Source of the DNA: Galbibacter pacificus
GTDB lineage: Bacteria > Bacteroidota > Bacteroidia > Flavobacteriales > Flavobacteriaceae
DNA length: 64,000 nt
NCBI RefSeq assembly: GCF_029603155.1
Contig: NZ_JAPMUA010000001.1
Location: forward strand, 992,001 to 1,056,000
Direction of reading: 5' to 3'
This document shows, piece after piece, positions 25,520 to 34,396 of the stretch. A program made the translations under genes and the position numbers. The notes beneath the pieces are model-generated. The model ran no database searches and was not told the DNA's origin. It was given only the letters and a program-made list of their open reading frames with translations. Position 1 is the stretch's first letter, and every line of letters starts with the position of its first letter.

Positions 25520-26815
25520 TTATAAATCGAATAAACTTGGTAACCAAAGCGTAAGTTGTGGAAAGTAGGTTACGAGGAACAGGGCAAAGATCATTGCCAA
25601 AAACATAGGAATTAATGGTTTTACCACTTTTTGTATGGTTGTATTTGCCACCCCGACGCCCACAAACAGTACCGAACCAACGGGAGGCGTACACAAACCT
25701 ATACAGAGGTTCAGTACCATGATAATACCAAAATGTACAGGATCCATGCCCAATTTGGTTACCACGGGTAAAAAAATAGGGGTGAAAATTAGTACCGCCG
25801 GGGTCATATCCATAAAAATCCCTACAAACAATAAGAGCAGGTTGATTATAAGCAGGATTATAATGGGGTTATCGCTAATGCCCAACAGAACACTACTGAT
25901 ATTTTGAGGGATGTTCTCGTATGACATTACCCACGACATACTCATCGATGCGCCTATCAATAACATTACAATGGCGGTTGTCGCGGCAGAATCCAATAAA
26001 ACCTGCGGAAGGTTTTTAAATGATATTTCCTTGTAGAGAATCCCTAAAACCAAAGTGTACAATACTGCAATGGCTGAAGCTTCAGTAGCGGTAAACACAC
26101 CTATAACTATTCCGCCGATAACAACTACAAGTAAAAATAAACTGGGAAGGGCATCGATAAAAGTTTTAAAAACTTCTTTTAAAGAACTTCTTTTACCAAC
26201 CTTATATTTTTTCTTTTTTGCCCAAACAGCAGCCACAATCATTAAAAAAAGCCCTGTTAATATTCCCGGGATATACCCGGCAAGGAACAGTGCTGCAATA
26301 GAAACCCCGCCACTGGCAAGAGAATAGACAATTAGCACATTACTGGGCGGTATTACCAATCCCGTAGTTGCAGAGGTAATATTTACGGCCACGCCAAATT
26401 GCTTGGAATACCCTTCTTTTTCCATTTCAGGGCCCAAAATGCTTCCCATGGCCGATGCAGAGGCCATGGCCGACCCGGCAATGGCACCCATTAACATGGC
26501 AGCGATAACATTAATCAATGCAAGCCCGCCCGGAAGCGAGCCTACCAAGGTTTTGGCAAAGGCAATAAGCCGATGGGCAATCCCTCCTTTGTTCATTAAT
26601 TGGCCCGAGAGAATAAAAAAAGGAATTGCCAAGAGGGCAAAACTGTCGAGGCCAGTGGCCATTCGTTGCGATACTGTTGTAAAAGCCGGTAATGCCGAAA
26701 TACTTACCAACATTGTTAACAAAGATGAAATGGTAATACTCCACGCAACGGGGGTTCCAATAGCCAATAAAGCTATAAAGCTAATTACCAATACAAGTAC
26801 AGGTATATATTCCAT
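25520..26815 (-). CDS. dctM: TRAP transporter large permease (DctM type)
   Basis: 431 residues, almost all hydrophobic, with about 12 membrane segments. DctM motifs are visible near PFFILSGQLMNKGGIAHRLI, ITSATTGLVIPPSNVLIVYS and the C-terminal NLCIGLCTPPVGSVLFVG. It is the sodium-coupled translocation subunit. With DctQ (abutting at 26817) and DctP it forms a tripartite importer. Its place inside the uxa/kdg operon makes a hexuronate or keto-deoxy uronate the likely substrate. Confidence 0.92.
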   Translation of the reverse strand: MEYIPVLVLVISFIALLAIGTPVAWSITISSLLTMLVSISALPAFTTVSQRMATGLDSFALLAIPFFILSGQLMNKGGIAHRLIAFAKTLVGSLPGGLALINVIAAMLMGAIAGSAMASASAMGSILGPEMEKEGYSKQFGVAVNITSATTGLVIPPSNVLIVYSLASGGVSIAALFLAGYIPGILTGLFLMIVAAVWAKKKKYKVGKRSSLKEVFKTFIDALPSLFLLVVVIGGIVIGVFTATEASAIAVLYTLVLGILYKEISFKNLPQVLLDSAATTAIVMLLIGASMSMSWVMSYENIPQNISSVLLGISDNPIIILLIINLLLLFVGIFMDMTPAVLIFTPIFLPVVTKLGMDPVHFGIIMVLNLCIGLCTPPVGSVLFVGVGVANTTIQKVVKPLIPMFLAMIFALFLVTYFPQLTLWLPSLFDL

Positions 26816-26816
26816 G

Positions 26817-27278
26817 TTATGATTTCTTTAAAATATCCGAAGTTTTATAAAAAATAATGAGTAAGCCACTTATTGGAATTACCAAATAAACAACTGCCAA
26901 CGGTACGTTAAGGGCTGGCGAGTGTTGACCGAGAATGTAGCTTATGTAAACAAGGCGTATGCCCCCAATAACAAATGCAACCAAGGCAAACAATATAATT
27001 AATACATTTACCAATATTTTAAGCTTTTGCTGTGTTTTGGTACTGGCTTTGGACGGAAGTACGTCTATGGCCACGTGCATGTTCCGCCCGGAAACATATG
27101 CAGCGCCCAATACCCCGACCCATATCATTAAATAGCGGGCCAGTTCGTCTGTAAAAGAGCTTGGGGTTCCGGTAACATAACGTGTAAATACCTGCCACAA
27201 TACGTTTATAACCATAATGGCCATTATTAAAACGAGGAATCTGCCCAAGAGAAGGTCTATCTTTTTTCTAATGTCCAT
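26817..27278 (-). CDS. dctQ: TRAP transporter small permease (DctQ type)
   Basis: 153 residues with four membrane segments, and the family blocks LWQVFTRYVTGTPSSFTDELARYLMIW (about 25-51) and YVSGRNMHVAIDVL. It is the scaffold between DctP and DctM. The gap to dctM is one base and to dctP two bases, so the three are translated from one message. Confidence 0.92.
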   Translation of the reverse strand: MDIRKKIDLLLGRFLVLIMAIMVINVLWQVFTRYVTGTPSSFTDELARYLMIWVGVLGAAYVSGRNMHVAIDVLPSKASTKTQQKLKILVNVLIILFALVAFVIGGIRLVYISYILGQHSPALNVPLAVVYLVIPISGLLIIFYKTSDILKKS

Positions 27279-27280
27279 GC

Positions 27281-28261
27281 TTATTTTGTTTGTTTAATTT
27301 CCTGAATGAGGGAATACATTTCCTTATTGTCTTTATAACTGTTGTAGACGCTTTGTACTTCTTTGGCAAAAGGCTCTTTGTTTGGGTGAATAATTTCAAC
27401 ACCTGCTTCTTTTACGGCGTCCAAGGCTTCTTTTTCTGATTTGGCCCATAATTTACGTTGGTATTTTACCGATTTGTCTGCGGCTTCCTGCAACCATTTT
27501 TGTTCTTGTTCCGTTAGGCTGTTCCAAAAATGTGTTCCAACCACCAACACATCGGGAAGTACGGTATGCTCGTCGAGCGAATAGTATTTACATACCTCAT
27601 AATGCCTGGAGAGGTAAAAACTTGGCGGGTTGTTTTCGGCTCCATCTACCACACCTTGTTGCAAGGATGTATATAACTCTCCCCATGAAATAGGGGTTGG
27701 GGAGCCGCCCAAGCTTCTTACCATGTCCATTGCCGTAGCACTTTCCATCACCCTAATTTTCATTCCTTTTAGGTCTTCGGGATTTTTTACAGGCCTGTCT
27801 TTTGTATAAAAGCTTCTGCTTCCCGCATCGTAGTAACAAAGCCCTTTTAACCAATATTTTTCACCTTCATTTAAAAGTTGCTTACCAATGGGTCCGTCCA
27901 AAACATTAAAAGAATGTTCCTTGTTCCTGAAAAGAAACGGAAGCCCCAGCACCTTCATTTTAGGAGCAAAATTTTCCATAACGCCTACAGAAACCTTTGT
28001 CATGTCAAGGCTTCCTATTTGAAGCAGCTCCAGACATTCCCTCTCGGAGCCTAATTGTTGGTTGGGGTAAATTTTAATGGTGAGCTTGCCGCCGGAAGCT
28101 TCTTCAAGGTTCTTGGCCATTTCAAGCATTGCCTTGTGTACCGAATGGTTTACGTCCAGCCCGTGAGCCAGCCTTATTGTTTTATGTTTTGTAGATTCAT
28201 TGCACGATAAGCACAACAGAAAGCCAAATACAACGATTGAGATTTTTAAAAAATTCTTCAT
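27281..28261 (-). CDS. dctP: TRAP transporter substrate-binding lipoprotein (DctP type), probable hexuronate binder
   Basis: 326 residues of the DctP fold: IRLAHGLDVNHSVHKAMLEMA, QLGSERECLELLQIGSLDM, the carboxylate-binding arginine in GMKIRVMES, and LQQGVVDGAENNPPSFY. The N-terminus is a lipoprotein signal with Cys20 (LLCLSCNES), so it is lipid-anchored rather than a free periplasmic protein. The conserved arginine clamps the carboxylate of a uronate in relatives. The start overlaps the end of kdgA by four bases (ATGA), a sign of translational coupling. Confidence 0.9.
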   Translation of the reverse strand: MKNFLKISIVVFGFLLCLSCNESTKHKTIRLAHGLDVNHSVHKAMLEMAKNLEEASGGKLTIKIYPNQQLGSERECLELLQIGSLDMTKVSVGVMENFAPKMKVLGLPFLFRNKEHSFNVLDGPIGKQLLNEGEKYWLKGLCYYDAGSRSFYTKDRPVKNPEDLKGMKIRVMESATAMDMVRSLGGSPTPISWGELYTSLQQGVVDGAENNPPSFYLSRHYEVCKYYSLDEHTVLPDVLVVGTHFWNSLTEQEQKWLQEAADKSVKYQRKLWAKSEKEALDAVKEAGVEIIHPNKEPFAKEVQSVYNSYKDNKEMYSLIQEIKQTK

Positions 28262-28926
28262 TTTTTGGCCTTTTTAATCATATTAAGTACTGCTTCAACG
28301 TTTTTCTCCAGTTTTTTGTAATCGCCTTTTTCTATAATTTCCTTTGAAATTAATTTAGAACCCATTCCAACACATGTTACCCCGGCATTAAACCAGTCGG
28401 TAATGTTTTTTTCGTCTGGACTAACGCCGCCCGTTGGCATAATACTTGTCCAGGGACATGGCCCTTTTATGGCCTTTACAAACGATGGGCCGTAGGTTGC
28501 TCCGGGAAAAAGTTTTACAATTTCACAGCCAAATTCTTCTGCTTTTGCAATTTCGGTAAGGGTTCCGCATCCTGGTGCCCATAAAATTTTTCTACGGTTG
28601 CAGGCAATGGCTATATCTTCCCTAAATACGGGGGTTACAATAAATTGTGCTCCCAATTGAATGTATAATGAAGCCGATGCTGCATCGGTTACCGAGCCCA
28701 CGCCCAATATCATATCGGGGCAATGCTGGCCGCAATATTTTACCAAGTCTGAAAAAACTTCATGGGCCAAGGCACCACGGGCCGTAAATTCGAACAAACG
28801 TGCGCCACCATCATAACAGGCCTTTACTGCCTGGCATACAACATCTTTATCGGGGTGATAAAACAAAGGCACCAGTCCGGTACTTTCCATTGTTTTGGCG
28901 ACTTCTATTCTTGTATATGTTTTCAT
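28258..28926 (-). CDS. kdgA: 2-keto-3-deoxy-6-phosphogluconate aldolase
   Basis: 222-residue class I aldolase. The Schiff-base lysine is Lys138 in CEIVKLFPGATYGP, the catalytic glutamate is Glu46 in ARLFEFTAR, and the phosphate site is in MPTGGVS. It splits KDPG to pyruvate and glyceraldehyde-3-phosphate. It lies between kdgK, which makes its substrate, and the TRAP genes. Confidence 0.93.
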   Translation of the reverse strand: MKTYTRIEVAKTMESTGLVPLFYHPDKDVVCQAVKACYDGGARLFEFTARGALAHEVFSDLVKYCGQHCPDMILGVGSVTDAASASLYIQLGAQFIVTPVFREDIAIACNRRKILWAPGCGTLTEIAKAEEFGCEIVKLFPGATYGPSFVKAIKGPCPWTSIMPTGGVSPDEKNITDWFNAGVTCVGMGSKLISKEIIEKGDYKKLEKNVEAVLNMIKKAKK

Positions 28927-28956
28927 GTACTTAATTTTATAGTTTTTGTTGACGGT

Positions 28957-29967
28957 TTACCTATTTACCCTACCGGAAGTATCACCGCCCATTAAATTTT
29001 CCACATCATCTTTAGATACCAGATTGGCATCACCGTATATAGTGTGTTTTAAACAGGAGGCTGCAACGGCAAAATCCAGTGCCTTTTGGTCGTTGTAATG
29101 GCTGAGCCCGTAAATTAAGGCGCCCATAAAACTATCGCCCGCTCCAATCCTGTCAACAATATCTGTTATGTCGTAAGATTGAGACGAGCGCATTTTTTCC
29201 CCGTCATACATTACGGCCGACCACTTGTTGTGCAATGCGCTTATGTTTTTTCGGTTGGTAATAATTATTTTTTTGCTATTTGGAAAACGCTGCTTCAATT
29301 TTTCGCAAAGGGACTGTTGAAGCTTTTCTTCTGAATCTCCATCGGGAACGATATTAAAATACTGTTTAGAAGCATAATCGCCCGCAAGGATTACATGGCA
29401 TTTAGAAACCATTTTTTCCATGATATCTCCGGGGGTTTTCCCATAGTTCCAAAGGTTGGCACGGTAGTTAAAATCGGTTGAGACGGTAAGGCCCAACTGT
29501 GTGGCCTTTTCAATGGCTTCCAGGCAAACATCGGCGGCACCTTGAGAGACCCCGGGTGTAATTCCCGACCAATGAAACCATGCGGCATCTTTAAAAACCG
29601 TTTCCCAGTCGATCATCCCTTTTTCAATATCGGCAAAAGAAGAATGTGCACGGTCGTATATAATTTTACTTCCCCTTACAGAAGCGCCTTTTTCCAAAAA
29701 ATAGAGCCCTAAACGTTTACCGCCTTTAAGAATATGTTTTGTGCCAATATTGTATTTTCTCATTTGCATGAGTGCTGTTTGGGCAATATCGTTTTCGGGC
29801 AGGCGCGTAACCATTTCTGCCTGCATGCCAAAATTTGCCAATCCGGTAAGTACGTTTAATTCGCTTCCGCCATAATCGGCATTGAGTTCAATGGCTTGAG
29901 AAAATTTTAAATGACCTTTGGTGGAGAGCCTTAACAAAACTTCCCCCAGTGCAACTACTTTTTTCAA
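28957..29967 (-). CDS. kdgK: 2-keto-3-deoxygluconate kinase
   Basis: 336-residue PfkB-family sugar kinase. It has the N-terminal signature GGSELNVLTGLANFG (about 33-47) and the C-terminal catalytic motif DRIGAGDSFMGAL with Asp as base. It phosphorylates KDG with ATP. The neighbours uxaC and kdgA identify the substrate better than the sequence alone. Confidence 0.92.
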   Translation of the reverse strand: MKKVVALGEVLLRLSTKGHLKFSQAIELNADYGGSELNVLTGLANFGMQAEMVTRLPENDIAQTALMQMRKYNIGTKHILKGGKRLGLYFLEKGASVRGSKIIYDRAHSSFADIEKGMIDWETVFKDAAWFHWSGITPGVSQGAADVCLEAIEKATQLGLTVSTDFNYRANLWNYGKTPGDIMEKMVSKCHVILAGDYASKQYFNIVPDGDSEEKLQQSLCEKLKQRFPNSKKIIITNRKNISALHNKWSAVMYDGEKMRSSQSYDITDIVDRIGAGDSFMGALIYGLSHYNDQKALDFAVAASCLKHTIYGDANLVSKDDVENLMGGDTSGRVNR

Positions 29968-29995
29968 GGTAATAGGTTTTGGTGGTTAATGCTAT

Positions 29996-31399
29996 TTAAA
30001 AATTAAAATATTCTTTGGCGTTATTATATGAAATATCCTGAACGATCTTTCCAATCCATTCCATATCATTGGGCAATTCCCCATTTTTGATTTCTTCCCC
30101 AAACAAGTTACATAAAATTCTTCTGAAATATTCATGTCTTGGGTATGAGAGAAAACTTCTGGAATCGGTTAGCATGCCTATAAAACAACTAATAAGCCCC
30201 ATGTTTGATAAAGCGTTCATTTGCTTTATCATCCCGTCTTTTTGGTCTAAAAACCACCAACCGGAACCAAATTGTACTTTTCCTTTTATGGAACCATCGT
30301 TAAAATTGCCAATCATGGTGGCCATAACTTCGTTATCGGCAGGGTTAAGATTGTATATTATGGTTTTTGTTAACGTATTGTTAGTGTCCAGACTGTTGAG
30401 GAACTTGGAAAGGTTTTCCGCTTGCGGATAATCGGCAATGGAATCCCAACCCGTATCCGGCCCTAATTCCTTCAACATACGTGTGTTGTTGTTTCTTAAA
30501 GCCCCTAAATGAAATTGTTGTACCCAACCCTTTGCGTGGTATTGTTCGGCTAGGAATTGCAATACGGCACTTTCATATTTAGAGATTTCTTCATTGGTAA
30601 GTTGTTTTTTATCGATACGCTTTTTAAAGATATCCGTAATTTCCTTTTCGGTATATGCTGCATAGGGAATTGCATTTAAGCCATGGTCGGATACTTTACA
30701 GCCATTTTCATCAAAATAAGCTATCCTGTCTACCAACGCATCTTTTAGGTCTTTGTACGAATTGATTGAAATTCCCGAACTTTTCTCAAGTTTATTCAGG
30801 TATTGAACAAAATCTTCGTTTCCAATTAAAATGGCCTTATCCGGCCTAAAGGAAGTTGAAATATGGGTTTTAAAATTACTTTTTGCCAGTTTTTGATGAT
30901 GTTCCAGGGAATCTGTTGGATCTTCTGTGGTACAAACTACTTTCACGTTCATTTTAGAAAGCAGGCTTTGGCAACTAAAGGCATCAGAATTTAATTTTTC
31001 TGAAGCTTCTTTATAGATACTTTCAGCGCTTTTTTCATTCAACAAATCATAGATATCGAAATAGCGGGCCAATTCCAATTGTGTCCAATGGTACAATGGA
31101 TTTCGCATGGTATACGGAACAGTTTTAGCCCATTGAAGAAATTTATCTTTATCAGAAGCATTTCCGGTAATAAATTTTTCGTCAATGCCCAAAGTACGCA
31201 TGGCACGCCACTTGTAATGGTCGCCATAAATCCATATTTGCGTTAAGTTTTCAAACACCTTATTTTCTGCAATATCCTTTGGGGGCAAATGGCAATGATA
31301 ATCTATAATCGGCATTTTGCTCGCATACTTATGATAAAGCTCTTCTGCGTATTTATTTTGAAGTAAAAAATTGTCGTTTATGAAAGTATTTTTCGCCAT
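29996..31399 (-). CDS. uxaC: uronate isomerase
   Basis: 467 residues of the amidohydrolase-like glucuronate isomerase family: the metal-binding IDYHCHL near residue 32, WIYGDHYKWRAMRTLG, the middle QFHLGALRNNN, and FVGSGWWF-like GSGWWFLDQKDGM near the C-terminus. It converts D-galacturonate to D-tagaturonate and D-glucuronate to D-fructuronate, feeding uxaB and the SDR at 34397. It directly abuts kduD (31400). Confidence 0.95.
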   Translation of the reverse strand: MAKNTFINDNFLLQNKYAEELYHKYASKMPIIDYHCHLPPKDIAENKVFENLTQIWIYGDHYKWRAMRTLGIDEKFITGNASDKDKFLQWAKTVPYTMRNPLYHWTQLELARYFDIYDLLNEKSAESIYKEASEKLNSDAFSCQSLLSKMNVKVVCTTEDPTDSLEHHQKLAKSNFKTHISTSFRPDKAILIGNEDFVQYLNKLEKSSGISINSYKDLKDALVDRIAYFDENGCKVSDHGLNAIPYAAYTEKEITDIFKKRIDKKQLTNEEISKYESAVLQFLAEQYHAKGWVQQFHLGALRNNNTRMLKELGPDTGWDSIADYPQAENLSKFLNSLDTNNTLTKTIIYNLNPADNEVMATMIGNFNDGSIKGKVQFGSGWWFLDQKDGMIKQMNALSNMGLISCFIGMLTDSRSFLSYPRHEYFRRILCNLFGEEIKNGELPNDMEWIGKIVQDISYNNAKEYFNF

Positions 31400-32185
31400 T
31401 TATTTTTCATTTATTGGTTTCCCGATGGTGGCCAAAATGCCGCCATCTACATAAATTACCTGACCGTTTACAAAATTACTTGCCCCAGAAGCCAGGAAAA
31501 CCGCAGTTCCGGCCAGGTCTTCCGGATTTCCCCAACGGGCGGCAGGTGTCCTGTTGATGATGAAATCGTTAAATGGATGGCCGTCAACACGAATGGGTTC
31601 GGTTTGCGAAGTTGCAAAATAACCCGGCCCAATGCCGTTTACCTGTATATTGTGCTTGGCCCATTCGGTAGCCAGGTTTTGGGTAAGCATTTTTAGGCCG
31701 CCTTTGGCCGCGGCATATGCGGTAACGCTGTTCCTGCCAAGTTCGCTCATCATGGAACATATATTTATAATTTTACCGCCTCCGCGTTCAATCATATTTT
31801 TTGCAACCAATTGAGACATGATAAACGCTCCCACAAGGTCCACATCGATTACACGGCGGAAATCGGCAACATTCATGTCCAATGCAGCTTCTCTTTTTAT
31901 AATGCCCGCATTGTTTACCAAAATGTCGATATGACCTTGATTTTTATATATTTCCTGTACTTTTTCGGCAGCTTTGTTCTCATCGGTAATATCAAAAAGA
32001 TAACCGTTTGCAACATACCCCTTGCTTTTGTAATGGTTTAATGCATTTTCGAGCTTTTCGGGGGTGGTACTGCTTATTACAAGTTCGGCACCCGCATCGG
32101 CAAGGCCTTCGGCCATGGCCATTCCTAGCCCGTGCGTACCTCCTGTTACTAATGCCCTTTTTCCTTTTAGGTTGAATAAATTCAT
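31400..32185 (-). CDS. kduD: 2-keto-3-deoxygluconate dehydrogenase (DKII reductase), SDR
   Basis: 261-residue short-chain dehydrogenase. It has the nucleotide motif TGGTHGLGMAMAEG (15-28), NNAG near 91, the catalytic serine in ICSMMSELG, and YAAAKGG with Tyr and Lys. KduD reduces 2,5-diketo-3-deoxygluconate to KDG, the last step of the unsaturated uronate route. It follows kduI by five bases, which supports this assignment among the many SDRs. Confidence 0.9.
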   Translation of the reverse strand: MNLFNLKGKRALVTGGTHGLGMAMAEGLADAGAELVISSTTPEKLENALNHYKSKGYVANGYLFDITDENKAAEKVQEIYKNQGHIDILVNNAGIIKREAALDMNVADFRRVIDVDLVGAFIMSQLVAKNMIERGGGKIINICSMMSELGRNSVTAYAAAKGGLKMLTQNLATEWAKHNIQVNGIGPGYFATSQTEPIRVDGHPFNDFIINRTPAARWGNPEDLAGTAVFLASGASNFVNGQVIYVDGGILATIGKPINEK

Positions 32186-32190
32186 CTATT

Positions 32191-33027
32191 TTATTTTAAT
32201 TCGTTTGGCGCAACACCGTCCATGTCGCCATAATCTAGATTTTCACCGGCCATTCCCCAAATAAAAGAATAATTGGCCGTTCCCGACCCAGAGTGGATGG
32301 ACCATTCGGGAGAAAGCACAGCTTGATGGTTTTCCATGAAAATATGGCGTGTATGCTGAGGTTCCCCTAAGAAGTGGCATACGGTTTGACCTTCTTCCAG
32401 ATCGAAATAAAAATAAGCCTCCATTCTTCTTGTATGGGTATGTGAGGGCATGGTATTCCATACATTTCCTTCTTGAAGCTCCGTAACCCCCATTTGAAGC
32501 TGGCATGTTTTTACAATGCTGTTTACAATAAGTTTATTTAATATTCTTTTGTTGGCGTATTTTTGGTCGCCCAATTCTATAATTTCGGCATCTTCGCGGC
32601 CTACTTTTTGAGTTGGATATTTATGATGGGCCGGGGCAGAGTTAATATAAAATAAAGCCTGCTCGCCGTCGGTAGATTCAAAAACAATATCTTTACATTC
32701 CTTGCCTACATATAAGGCCTCTTTTTTGCTGAGCTCATAAACATTGCCATCTACGGTTACAACTCCCTTTCCGCCAACATTTATAATTCCCAATTCGCGC
32801 CTTTCCAGAAAATAATTGGCCTTTAAATGGTCGAACGTCTCTAATTTAAGGGATTTATCAACCGGCATGGCACCGCCAACAATGTACCTATCGTACATGG
32901 TGTAGGTTAATCTTATTTCATTTTCCTTGAAAATGGGATTCAACAAAAAATGATCCCTTAATTCGTCTGTTCCGTACTTTCTGGCATCTATTGGATGCGT
33001 TGCATATCTAAAGTCTACTTTAGTCAT
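32191..33027 (-). CDS. kduI: 5-keto-4-deoxyuronate isomerase
   Basis: 278 residues from ATG 33027 (MTKVDFRYATHPIDARKYG, the usual KduI start). An upstream in-frame ATG at 33057 would add ten residues, but it lies across the operator and -7 box and is rejected. The double-cupin protein has zinc ligands in MPSHTHTRR and a later His in HSGSGTANYSFIWGMAGEN. It isomerises 5-keto-4-deoxyuronate to 2,5-diketo-3-deoxygluconate. It is the first gene of the hexuronate operon. Confidence 0.94.
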   Translation of the reverse strand: MTKVDFRYATHPIDARKYGTDELRDHFLLNPIFKENEIRLTYTMYDRYIVGGAMPVDKSLKLETFDHLKANYFLERRELGIINVGGKGVVTVDGNVYELSKKEALYVGKECKDIVFESTDGEQALFYINSAPAHHKYPTQKVGREDAEIIELGDQKYANKRILNKLIVNSIVKTCQLQMGVTELQEGNVWNTMPSHTHTRRMEAYFYFDLEEGQTVCHFLGEPQHTRHIFMENHQAVLSPEWSIHSGSGTANYSFIWGMAGENLDYGDMDGVAPNELK

Positions 33028-33040
33028 AATTATGTGTTTA

Positions 33041-33087
33041 TGTAATCGATTACACAAATATAAATCAATTTTTTAAATATTACCAAA
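33041..33087 (-). promoter_or_regulatory. kduI promoter with a perfect palindromic operator
   Basis: On the minus strand TTTG (33087-33084) precedes TATATTTG (33062-33055) with a 21-base spacer; the -7 box is a perfect match. The perfect palindrome TGTAATCGATTACA (33041-33054) abuts it downstream, exactly as at susC1. The symmetry and the central CG are typical of LacI-family operators. It should drive the ten-gene run kduI to uxaA. Confidence 0.75.
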
Positions 33088-33183
33088 AATCAAAAAAAAC
33101 TTAGTGTTATTTTTATTATCCATTGATTTTTATAAAAAATTTAATGTATTTTTCAATAAAACAAACAATATTGTCTTTCAGGT

Positions 33184-34389
33184 TTACGCTGTCGATTTCC
33201 TGATGCCCATTTCGAGCCCCCTTAATTCTGCCAGTCCGCGCAACCTGCCAATAGCCGAATAGCCGGGGTTTGTTTTCTTTTTAAGGTCGTCGAGCATTTT
33301 ATGCCCATGATCTGGGCGCAGGGGCATCCTGTAATCCAATCGGTTGTTTGTTGCCCTTTTGCACTGCTCGTTAATCAATTCTTTCATGACCCCATACATG
33401 TCAACATTGCCTTCCAGATGGTTAGCTTCATGAAAATTCCCTTCGGCATCTCTTTGTGTACTTCTTAAATGAATAAAATGTATACGATGGCCAAAGCGTT
33501 TTACCATTGCTGGAAGGTCGTTATCGGGACGCACCCCAAACGAGCCTGTGCAAAAAGTGAGCCCGTTAAACTGGCTGTCAACAGCGGCAAATATATCGGC
33601 AATGTCCTTTTCTGTACTTACCACCCGGGGAAGCCCAAGAATAGGGTAGGGCGGATCGTCTGGATGGATGCAAAGCCTTACGTTGGATTTTTCGGCTGCT
33701 GGCACAATATTCTCCAAAAAGTAAAAAAGGTGTTCTTTAAGTTTTTTGGCGTCTATGTTGTTATACTTTTGAAGCACATTGTTGAATTCGGTTAAAGAAT
33801 AACCTTCTTCGGCCCCCGGAAGCCCGGCAATAATATTATTCACCAGTTTTTGCTTTTCTTCTTCCGATAAGCTTTCGATATACAGTCTTGCAGCTTCAAT
33901 TTCTTCTTTTGAATAATTATTTTCGGCCCCAGGCCTTTTCAGTAAAAACAATTCAAAGCCTGCAAATGCCTTTTTATGAAACCGTAAAGCCGTAGATCCA
34001 TCTTCAACTAAAAAATCCAAATCGGTACGGGTCCAATCCAGTACAGGCATGAAATTGTAACAAACGGTATCGATGCCGCACTGGCCAAGGTTAATAAGTG
34101 TTTGCTTGTAATTGTCTATATATTGCTTGTAATTTCCTGTTTGCGTTTTAATGCTTTCGTGCACGGGAACACTCTCTACAACCGACCATGACAAACCTGT
34201 TTTTTCAATTACTTTTTTATGTTGCAAAATAGCCTCCATTTCCCAGACATCGCCATTTGGGATATGGTGGAGTGCGCTTACAACCCCGGTTGCCCCGGCC
34301 TGTTTGATATCTTGAAGCGATACGGGATCGTTTGGTCCGTACCAACGCCATGTTTTTTCAAGTGTAAGATCCATTTTATTGATTTTCAT
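33184..34389 (-). CDS. uxuA: mannonate dehydratase
   Basis: 401 residues with an AP-endonuclease/xylose-isomerase-like barrel. Typical blocks are TWRWYGPNDPVSL, GVVSALHHIPNG, CIHPDDPPYPILG, HFIHLRSTQRDAEGNFHEA and RPDHGHKM, which hold the metal ligands. It dehydrates D-mannonate to KDG. It ends the second leftward locus: 156 bases separate it from kduI, which has its own promoter. Confidence 0.95.
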   Translation of the reverse strand: MKINKMDLTLEKTWRWYGPNDPVSLQDIKQAGATGVVSALHHIPNGDVWEMEAILQHKKVIEKTGLSWSVVESVPVHESIKTQTGNYKQYIDNYKQTLINLGQCGIDTVCYNFMPVLDWTRTDLDFLVEDGSTALRFHKKAFAGFELFLLKRPGAENNYSKEEIEAARLYIESLSEEEKQKLVNNIIAGLPGAEEGYSLTEFNNVLQKYNNIDAKKLKEHLFYFLENIVPAAEKSNVRLCIHPDDPPYPILGLPRVVSTEKDIADIFAAVDSQFNGLTFCTGSFGVRPDNDLPAMVKRFGHRIHFIHLRSTQRDAEGNFHEANHLEGNVDMYGVMKELINEQCKRATNNRLDYRMPLRPDHGHKMLDDLKKKTNPGYSAIGRLRGLAELRGLEMGIRKSTA

Positions 34390-34396
34390 AATTCAA

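Noticed and set aside
33028..33057. An earlier ATG for kduI
   Set aside because: Those codons overlap the operator and -7 box, so they cannot be part of the message; MTKVDFRYATHP is the usual start.
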